Positions 1-3,911 of a stretch of DNA of 7,627 nucleotides are shown here, in pieces. Below the pieces are notes generated by a model. That model did no database searches. It saw only the letters and a list, made by a program, of their open reading frames with translations, and was not told where the DNA came from. The stretch is from Actinomycetota bacterium. GTDB lineage: Bacteria; Actinomycetota; Thermoleophilia; Gaiellales; Gaiellaceae. A program made the translations under genes and the position numbers. Position 1 is the stretch's first letter; each line of letters begins with the position of its first letter. The stretch covers positions 5,291 through 12,917 of the forward strand of contig VAXD01000017.1 in the NCBI GenBank assembly GCA_005884155.1, read 5' to 3'.

Positions 1-142
1 GCGAGATAACGAAGACGATGATCCCGATGACCATCAGGATCACGCCGACCACCTGCGGGTCGACGGTCCCACCGCTGGTGTTGACGGCCCACGTCAGGAT
101 CGCCCCGAAAGCGATCAGGACCAAACTGATGACGATTCCCAT
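1..142 (-). CDS. DUF6458-like small membrane protein (C-terminus cut off by window edge)
   Basis: The leftward reading frame starts at the ATG at 142-140 and stays open to base 1, giving 47 residues before the edge. It begins MGIVISLVLIAFGAILTWAV, a hydrophobic helix. A short polar turn (NTSGGTVDPQ) follows, then a second hydrophobic helix (VVGVILMVIGIIVFVIS). This two-helix layout, with the start MGI..S..LIA.GAILT.AV and the second-helix pattern VGVILM.IG, matches the actinobacterial DUF6458 family as I remember it. Those are short inner-membrane proteins of unknown function. A Shine-Dalgarno-like GAAGG lies 5 bases upstream of the ATG and supports the start. The gene lies 43 bases downstream of tRNA-Arg on the same strand and could share its transcript. 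No function can be assigned beyond membrane location. The family call is from memory and not searched. Confidence 0.7.
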   Translation of the reverse strand, partial: MGIVISLVLIAFGAILTWAVNTSGGTVDPQVVGVILMVIGIIVFVIS

Positions 143-185
143 CGTGGCCTTCACTTCCCGACCGCCGGGATTCCGAACCTCGCGA

Positions 186-257
186 TGCGCCTGGGAGGAT
201 TCGAACCTCCGACCGGCGGCTTAGAAGGCCGCTGCTCTTCCACTGAGCTACAGGCGC
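186..257 (-). tRNA. tRNA-Arg (anticodon UCU)
   Basis: The minus strand folds into a complete cloverleaf. The acceptor stem is GCGCCTG/CAGGCGC with discriminator A at 186. The D arm is GCTC-AGTGGAA-GAGC. The anticodon arm is GCGGC-CTTCTAA-GCCGC with anticodon TCT, the variable loop is CGGTC, and the T arm is GGAGG-TTCGAAT-CCTCC. The anticodon reads AGA (and by wobble AGG) arginine codons, which are rare in GC-rich genomes. The 3' CCA is not encoded (TCG follows the discriminator), so it must be added after transcription. Confidence 0.97.
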
Positions 258-267
258 GAACTGGAAA

Positions 268-273
268 AGGGTA
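268..273 (-). promoter_or_regulatory. -10 box (TACCCT) of tRNA-Arg
   Basis: On the minus strand TACCCT fits the TANNNT -10 consensus and ends 10 bases before the mature tRNA 5' end. That predicts a 4-base leader. tRNA-Gly has the same spacing. No convincing -35 box is seen at the expected distance (CTAGAT). Confidence 0.5.
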
Positions 274-281
274 CCGGTACC
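270..281. repeat. 12-bp perfect palindrome GGTACCGGTACC
   Basis: The sequence equals its own reverse complement and consists of two tandem GGTACC units. It overlaps the proposed -10 box of tRNA-Arg and ends one base before the stop codon of the CAP gene. It could be an operator or a short stem, or it could be chance. Confidence 0.5.
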
Positions 282-282
282 G

Positions 283-807
283 CTAGCGGGATCTAGCGCC
301 GAAGTCGGCCGTGACGATCGTCGCGGGCGATCCGCCGTAGACCCCGGGCGCGCTGGTCGCGTGGACCGCGGAGAGGCCGAGCTCGTGCCAGTGGGGGTTG
401 AGCAGGTTTGCACGGTGTGGCGGGCTCGAGAGCCAGAGCCTCAGCGCGCGGGCCGCGCCGAGGTCGGGCGATCCGTAGACGAGGTTCTCGCCGACGGTCC
501 AGCTGCGGTAGCCGCGCGGCGGGTAGTACGAGGCGACGCGCTGCGAGAAGGACTGGCCGTTGGCGGAGTTGTGGCTGAAGTAGCCCATCCGGGCCATCTG
601 CGTCGAATGCGCGGCCGCGGCGGCGTTCAGCGCCGGCGAAAGTCGCAGGCGCGAGAGGCCGCGGGCCGCGCGGAGAGCGTTCATCTGCTGGACGAGCGCC
701 GCCTGGACGCTGCCGGACGGACTGACCGCGCCTTGCGGCCGCGCCGAGCCCGTTGCAGGCCCGGCGAGCACGGTGAGCGCTGCGAGCAGGGCGATCCTGC
801 GGTGCAT
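283..807 (-). CDS. Secreted CAP-domain (SCP/PR1-like) protein
   Basis: This 174-residue protein has an N-terminal signal peptide (MHRR, then a hydrophobic stretch at about 5-20), so it should be exported. Residues about 35-170 form one CAP domain (cysteine-rich secretory protein/antigen 5/PR-1 superfamily). Visible landmarks are AHSTQMA with His67, GYFSHN at 75-80, GENLVYG with Glu107, SPPHRANLL with His131, and HELGLS with Glu142. The two His and two Glu are the candidate residues of the CAP central cavity. The ATG at 807 is well supported: GAGG lies 5 bases upstream. The gene follows the AI-2E family gene on the same strand after 52 bases and is probably cotranscribed with it. CAP proteins of bacteria are widespread, but their activity is rarely known; cell-wall, lipid-binding and protease-like roles have been proposed. 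A second, divergent CAP gene lies at 3373-3855. Confidence 0.93.
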   Translation of the reverse strand: MHRRIALLAALTVLAGPATGSARPQGAVSPSGSVQAALVQQMNALRAARGLSRLRLSPALNAAAAAHSTQMARMGYFSHNSANGQSFSQRVASYYPPRGYRSWTVGENLVYGSPDLGAARALRLWLSSPPHRANLLNPHWHELGLSAVHATSAPGVYGGSPATIVTADFGARSR

Positions 808-821
808 GATTTCCTCATCGG

Positions 822-833
822 CAGGCCGGCCTG
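822..833. repeat. 12-bp perfect palindrome CAGGCCGGCCTG in the permease-CAP intergenic gap
   Basis: The palindrome lies 14 bases upstream of the CAP start codon, next to a further AGGCCT palindrome (834-839). As RNA it could form a small GC-rich stem between the AI-2E family gene and the CAP gene. There is no U-tract, so it is not a convincing terminator. It could be a processing or regulatory site, or it could be chance in GC-rich DNA. Confidence 0.35.
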
Positions 834-859
834 AGGCCTGAAGTGGTCAGGAAGTGTCG

Positions 860-1921
860 TTAGAGAGCGGCGGGCGCGTGCTCGCGGCGGTGGGCCCGCC
901 AGTCGAGGAGCAGCACCTGGAGCGAGCCCGCCACGGGGATCGCGGCGAGGGCACCGAGGATCCCCGCGAGCTCCGCACCGATGAGGATCGAGATCAGCAC
1001 CGCGAGCGGCGAGAGCTCGACGGTCCGTCCGTAGATCACCGGCTGGAGCACGTGGTTCTCGACCTGCTGGTAGAGGATGAAGAAGACGACGACGACGATC
1101 CCGGCCGGGATCGAATGCAGGAAGGCGACGATCCCGATCAGGATCGCGGCCATGGTCGCCCCGGCGAGCGGGATCAGGTCGAGGATCGCGACGATCAGCC
1201 CGAGGGCGACTGCGAACGGCACGCCCATCACGATCAGGACGATCGTCGTCAAACCTCCCGCGATCAGGCTGATCAGCAGGTTTCCTGTGACGTACCCGCC
1301 GACCGTCCGGTAGATGTCGTAGCCGACCTTCCGCCAGCGAGGTTGCGAGTCCGCGGGAAGCGCCGAGTAGAAGCGCTCGACCCAGATCGGCCCCTCGAGC
1401 AGCATGAAGAAGGTCATGAAGACGATCGTGATCGACGCGACCACGATCGTGATCACGCCTTTCGCGACCGAGACGGCCACGCCCGAGAGGCCGAGCACCT
1501 TCGCCGCACCGCCGGTCTTGACGGCGTGGTTGATCCGCTCCTGGATGTGGTACTTCGTCTCGAGGAAGCCGAGGCGGCCGCGCCCGTGCGTGAGGTCGTG
1601 CACGTAGTCCGGAAGCTTGTGCACGAAGTCGTTCAGCTGGTTGACGAGCGTCGGCACGAACGTGACGGCGATCCCGACGAGGAACAGGATCGCGAGCACG
1701 TAGGTCAGTGCCGCCGCCCAGCCGCGGCTCCGGATCCCGCGGCGCTGGAACCACTCCACGGCGGGGTTGAGCGCGAGCGCCAGGAAGATCGAGATCACGA
1801 CCCACGCGAGCACGTGGCGCGCGATCCAGATCACCTCCAAGGTCAGCGCGACCGCGATCACGATCGCGAGCACTGACAGGATCGTCCGCGCTCGGAGGCG
1901 GACGAGGCGCTCCGGGATCAC
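860..1921 (-). CDS. AI-2E family transporter (PerM/TqsA-like membrane protein)
   Basis: This 353-residue polytopic membrane protein has the usual family length. Hydrophobic segments lie at about 14-33, 36-51, 69-89, 153-176, 211-232, 236-268, 272-284 and 305-340. A soluble loop spans about 92-150, typical for the family. Signature regions are DLIPLAG at 248-254, QVENHVLQP at 286-294, and the C-terminal run from SPLAVLISILIG (304-315) to AAIPVAG (326-332). The family is named after E. coli TqsA, which affects autoinducer-2 export, but other members have been linked to ion antiport, so the substrate here is unknown. The start is a GTG at 1921-1919. GGGAG lies only one base upstream, too close for a normal ribosome site. 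GATCCT at the -10 position would instead allow a leaderless start. The CAP gene follows after 52 bases, probably in the same transcript. A 374-residue open frame over the 5' side of this locus is a shadow. Confidence 0.93.
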   Translation of the reverse strand: MIPERLVRLRARTILSVLAIVIAVALTLEVIWIARHVLAWVVISIFLALALNPAVEWFQRRGIRSRGWAAALTYVLAILFLVGIAVTFVPTLVNQLNDFVHKLPDYVHDLTHGRGRLGFLETKYHIQERINHAVKTGGAAKVLGLSGVAVSVAKGVITIVVASITIVFMTFFMLLEGPIWVERFYSALPADSQPRWRKVGYDIYRTVGGYVTGNLLISLIAGGLTTIVLIVMGVPFAVALGLIVAILDLIPLAGATMAAILIGIVAFLHSIPAGIVVVVFFILYQQVENHVLQPVIYGRTVELSPLAVLISILIGAELAGILGALAAIPVAGSLQVLLLDWRAHRREHAPAAL

Positions 1922-1971
1922 GCTCCCAGGATCGCGGACGAGCCGGACGTTTAGACCTGCGCCGGCCTGAG

Positions 1972-1977
1972 TAAGCT
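1972..1977 (+). promoter_or_regulatory. -10 box (TAAGCT) for a leaderless transcript of the 1984 gene
   Basis: TAAGCT matches TANNNT and occupies exactly -12 to -7 if transcription starts at the GTG at 1984. No Shine-Dalgarno is seen before that GTG. A weak -35 candidate, TTTAGA at 1950-1955, lies 16 bases upstream. Confidence 0.55.
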
Positions 1978-1983
1978 GCCGCC

Positions 1984-2277
1984 GTGAGCCTCCGCGGGAG
2001 CCCTATCGAGCAGACTGCGTCGCTTCCCGACGGCCGCGAGATACGCGTCTGGGTCGGCGTGCCGCAGGACTCCTACATCCCGCGCAAGGAGCTCGAGACA
2101 GTCGACGTCGAGCTGTACGAGGGCGACCGCCACCTGGCCGTCGTGAACACGGTGCTGGGGCCTCGGCAGCAGAGCGAGGCCCTCCAGCTGGCGCGAGAGA
2201 TCGTCAAGGGCCTCGAGTCCGGCGAGCTCGAGCCGACGGCCGCGGCAATCGAGCCCCTGGCCGACGAGCCGCGCTGA
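1984..2277 (+). CDS. Small protein of unknown function (97 aa)
   Basis: I do not recognise this family. The protein is soluble and acidic and has no signal peptide or membrane segment. The N-terminal two thirds look like short beta strands (REIRVWVGV at 18-26, TVDVELYEG at 39-47, HLAVVNTVL at 50-58). A helix follows at about 61-80 (QQSEALQLAREIVKGLESG), then a loose C-terminal tail. Third codon positions are strongly G/C, as in the neighbouring genes, and the frame is open from a GTG with a well-placed TAAGCT -10 box, so it is likely a real, leaderless gene. It is divergent from the AI-2E family gene, with 62 bases between their starts. Its TGA ends 2 bases before the 3' end of tRNA-Gly on the opposite strand, so its transcript probably crosses the tRNA gene in antisense to reach the hairpin at 2380-2405. 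Confidence 0.75.
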   Translation: MSLRGSPIEQTASLPDGREIRVWVGVPQDSYIPRKELETVDVELYEGDRHLAVVNTVLGPRQQSEALQLAREIVKGLESGELEPTAAAIEPLADEPR

Positions 2278-2279
2278 AG

Positions 2280-2350
2280 AGCGGGCGGCGGGGATCGAAC
2301 CCGCATAACCAGCTTGGAAGGCTGGGGCTCTACCATTGAGCTACGCCCGC
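2280..2350 (-). tRNA. tRNA-Gly (anticodon UCC)
   Basis: The minus strand gives a full cloverleaf. The acceptor stem is GCGGGCG/CGCCCGC with discriminator T (base 2280). The D arm is GCTC-AATGGTA-GAGC. The anticodon arm is CCAGC-CTTCCAA-GCTGG with anticodon TCC, the variable loop is TTAT, and the T arm is GCGGG-TTCGATC-CCCGC. It reads GGA/GGG glycine codons. CCA is not encoded. Its 3' end abuts the stop codon of the convergent small gene. Confidence 0.97.
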
Positions 2351-2360
2351 GCGATTCGAA

Positions 2361-2366
2361 AGACTA
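2361..2366 (-). promoter_or_regulatory. -10 box (TAGTCT) of tRNA-Gly
   Basis: On the minus strand TAGTCT fits TANNNT and ends 10 bases before the tRNA 5' end, the same spacing as at tRNA-Arg. No good -35 box is seen at the expected distance. Confidence 0.5.
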
Positions 2367-2379
2367 GCCCCTGAACGTG

Positions 2380-2405
2380 AACGGCCTCCCCGAAGGGAGG
2401 CCGTT
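2380..2405 (+). terminator. Hairpin terminator downstream of the small gene
   Basis: A perfect 11-bp stem (AACGGCCTCCC paired with GGGAGGCCGTT) closes a CGAA tetraloop. The rightward flank GCTTCATTA is moderately T-rich but is no true U-tract, while the leftward flank is not T-rich. It most plausibly ends rightward transcription from the 1984 gene. It could also insulate the tRNA-Gly promoter at 2361-2366 or act in both directions. Confidence 0.65.
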
Positions 2406-2416
2406 GCTTCATTACC

Positions 2417-2475
2417 CGGGGTCAATGCGGCGAGCATTTCCGGAGACCCTGCGGCGGGACTTCAGACTGACCCCG
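2417..2475. repeat. REP-like element bounded by 8-bp inverted repeats
   Basis: CGGGGTCA (2417-2424) and TGACCCCG (2468-2475) are exact reverse complements about 43 bases apart. They enclose non-coding, G/C-rich sequence with TGCGGCG repeated (2426-2432 and, as CTGCGGCG, near 2449-2456). GGGGTCA/TGACCCC ends resemble dispersed intergenic palindromes seen in many GC-rich genomes. No transposase is nearby. With a single copy in view, the repeat status is inference. Confidence 0.4.
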
Positions 2476-2558
2476 CGTTGTCTGTAGTTGTCATCTTCGG
2501 TTTCGTGGCAACACCCGCCATCCCCCGCTTGGGTGATTCGTCCCGAGAGAATGGCCGA

Positions 2559-3152
2559 ATGGAGCACGCCCTTCTCACCCGCCACGCCGAGAGCGAGGCA
2601 TCCGTCGCGGGCTTGACCAACGGCGACCCTAGACGTGAGATCGGGCTCACCGCGCTAGGCAGCGAGCAAGCGCGACGTCTTGGCGAGCAGCTCGCGAACG
2701 CTCAGATCGAGCTCTGCGCGGTGAGCGAGTTCCGGCGCGCGCAGGAAACCGCGGACATCGCGCTCGCCGGGCGCGAGGTCCCCCGGCTCGTACTGCCCGG
2801 GCTGAACGACATCCGCTTCGGAGAGTTCGAAGGGCAGCCGTTGTCGGACTACCGGCGCTGGGCACGCGCGCACGGCCCTGAGGACGTCGTGCCGGGCGGA
2901 GATAGCCGAGCAGCGACGGTCCGCCGCTACGCCGAGGCATTTCGCGCGCTGCTCGCGCGGCCCGACCGGACAATCCTCGTCGTCGCGCACAGCCTGCCCA
3001 TCCGCTACGCGCTCGACGCCGCCGCAGGCACGCTTCCGGCTCCCGCCGTCGAGCAGGTTCCGTACGCCGAGCCGTTCGAGCTTGACGCCAACCAGCTCAG
3101 CCGGGCAGTCGACGTGCTGGAGCGCTGGGTGAGCGCCCCGACCTGGCGGTAG
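2559..3152 (+). CDS. Histidine phosphatase (phosphoglycerate-mutase-like) family protein
   Basis: This 197-residue cytoplasmic protein belongs to the branch-1 histidine phosphatase superfamily. The motif LLTRHAESE carries Arg8 and the phospho-accepting His9. SEFRRAQETA at 56-65 holds the family's second arginine. IRFGEFEG at 85-92 supplies the probable acid (Glu89 or Glu91), and LVVAHSLPIR at 140-149 carries the second catalytic His144. The length is normal for a stand-alone phosphatase. It would transfer phosphate from a small substrate to His9 and hydrolyse it; the substrate cannot be read from sequence. I chose the ATG at 2559 because the conserved first strand starts there. The open frame extends up to a TTG at 2478, but those 27 residues do not look like this family and would overlap no other signal. 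GAGAAT at 2547-2552 is a partial -10 match for a leaderless start. The gene is convergent with tRNA-Pro, 24 bases away. Confidence 0.9.
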   Translation: MEHALLTRHAESEASVAGLTNGDPRREIGLTALGSEQARRLGEQLANAQIELCAVSEFRRAQETADIALAGREVPRLVLPGLNDIRFGEFEGQPLSDYRRWARAHGPEDVVPGGDSRAATVRRYAEAFRALLARPDRTILVVAHSLPIRYALDAAAGTLPAPAVEQVPYAEPFELDANQLSRAVDVLERWVSAPTWR

Positions 3153-3176
3153 CCGCCACCGAATCGTCGCTCCGAG

Positions 3177-3251
3177 TCGGGACGGGCGGATTCGAACCGC
3201 CGGCCTCCTGCTCCCAAAGCAGGCGCGCTAACCAGGCTGCGCTACGTCCCG
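3177..3251 (-). tRNA. tRNA-Pro (anticodon UGG)
   Basis: The minus strand gives a full cloverleaf. The acceptor stem is CGGGACG/CGTCCCG with discriminator A. The D arm is GCGC-AGCCTGGTTA-GCGC. The anticodon arm is CCTGC-TTTGGGA-GCAGG with anticodon TGG, the variable loop is AGGCC, and the T arm is GGCGG-TTCGAAT-CCGCC. The C at position 1 and G at 72 are typical of bacterial proline tRNAs. CCA is not encoded. Confidence 0.97.
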
Positions 3252-3258
3252 TGGGCTC

Positions 3259-3264
3259 AGTCTA
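3259..3264 (-). promoter_or_regulatory. -10 box (TAGACT) of tRNA-Pro
   Basis: On the minus strand TAGACT fits TANNNT and ends 7 bases before the tRNA 5' end, predicting a leader of about one base. A possible -35, TTGCTT, lies 15 bases further upstream. Confidence 0.5.
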
Positions 3265-3372
3265 GCGCTGGCGTGGGAAAAGCAAAGTTCCCGCTATTAC
3301 GGTCAATTTTGATTGTTCGAGAAGTGTAAAACAGCACGTTCCGGCGGCTTTCCGTCCGAAAGATGTGCCAAT

Positions 3373-3855
3373 ATGCCCGCGCTCGTGCCCAGACGAGTAA
3401 TCAGCCTGACGGCGGTTGTCGCCCTCGCGGGGGCATTATGTGGGAAGGCGCAGTCAGCTTCGCTGACCCGGAATGAGGCGTCTCTCCTCAGGGTCATGAA
3501 CAGTGTCCGCGGCGCGACCGGCCTCCGGCCACTCCGCGTAGACCCGCGCCTCGAGCTCGCGGCCCGTGCCCACTCCGAGAAGGAGCTGCGCTTACAGAGC
3601 ATGTTCCACGGGAATTTCGTGGGGCGGATCCGGCACGTCGGCGTCAGGGCACCGAAGGTCGGCGAGAACCTCGCGTGGGGCAGCGGGACCCTCGCGCGGG
3701 CGCGGGCGATCGTCAATCTCTGGCTCGCCAGCCCGGAGCACCGCGCGAACCTGCTCTACCGCGGCTACCGCACCGTCGGCGTCGGCGTGATGCGCGGCAG
3801 CTTCCAGGGCAGCGCCGGCGCCGCGCTGATCACGACGGACTTCGCCGGCCGCTAG
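3373..3855 (+). CDS. Second secreted CAP-domain protein, divergent
   Basis: From the ATG at 3373 the product has 160 residues. It has a signal peptide (MPALVPRR, a hydrophobic core at about 9-22, and a likely cleavage near AQSAS at 26-30) followed by one CAP domain. Landmarks are RAHSEKEL with His67, VGENLAWG with Glu98, SPEHRANLL with His123 and TVGVGV at 134-139. Unlike the CAP protein at 283-807, it lacks the Glu before the final VG strand (Thr134 instead), and the usual FSH segment is replaced by MFHGNF (77-82). The cavity may therefore be incomplete. An alternative TTG start at 3313 would add 20 residues ahead of the signal peptide and is less likely. No strong ribosome site is seen before 3373. 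The upstream 100 bases are noticeably A/T-richer than the rest of the window. The downstream cyclase gene starts 56 bases later but appears to have its own promoter. Confidence 0.87.
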   Translation: MPALVPRRVISLTAVVALAGALCGKAQSASLTRNEASLLRVMNSVRGATGLRPLRVDPRLELAARAHSEKELRLQSMFHGNFVGRIRHVGVRAPKVGENLAWGSGTLARARAIVNLWLASPEHRANLLYRGYRTVGVGVMRGSFQGSAGAALITTDFAGR

Positions 3856-3899
3856 CTCGAACCCCCGCGAACCGACTAGAAGCCTCTCGCCCACCGCCG

Positions 3900-3905
3900 T
3901 ACGCT
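3900..3905 (+). promoter_or_regulatory. -10 box (TACGCT) for a leaderless cyclase transcript
   Basis: TACGCT matches TANNNT and lies exactly at -12 to -7 relative to the ATG at 3912, as at the 1984 gene. There is no Shine-Dalgarno before the ATG. The expected -35 position holds a poor match (TAGAAG region, 3877-3882). Confidence 0.55.
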
Positions 3906-3911
3906 TGACGT

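Noticed and set aside
18..224. Rightward 68-residue open frame ending WEDSNLRPAA
   Set aside because: The ending is the well-known false peptide made by reading antisense through a tRNA T arm. The frame overlaps the real DUF6458-like gene and tRNA-Arg.
361..834. Rightward 157-residue open frame
   Set aside because: It lies opposite the CAP gene, is rich in Arg/Glu/Gly without any motif, and is a by-product of GC-rich codon bias.
681..1805. Leftward 374-residue open frame
   Set aside because: It is out of frame with both the AI-2E family and CAP genes, both of which have clear domains and proper starts. Its translation is Arg/Asp/Pro-rich low-complexity sequence.
854..1876. Rightward 340-residue Asp/Arg/Glu-rich open frame
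   Set aside because: It is the exact opposite strand of the AI-2E family gene, where hydrophobic codons read back as charged residues.
2073..2336. Leftward 87-residue frame starting inside tRNA-Gly
   Set aside because: It begins within the tRNA and runs antisense to the 1984 gene, with no motif or ribosome site.
2478..2558. N-terminal extension of the histidine phosphatase from a TTG
   Set aside because: The extension is unrelated to the family, has no ribosome site and overlaps no promoter signal. The ATG at 2559 begins the conserved first strand.
3005..3217. Leftward 70-residue frame through tRNA-Pro
   Set aside because: Its start MGAGGRRFESA comes from the tRNA T arm, and the rest is opposite the phosphatase gene.
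3334..3368. Possible c-di-GMP or c-di-AMP riboswitch before the second CAP gene
   Set aside because: The stretch is too short and lacks the conserved core sequences of either class. It is kept only as an unassigned possible hairpin.
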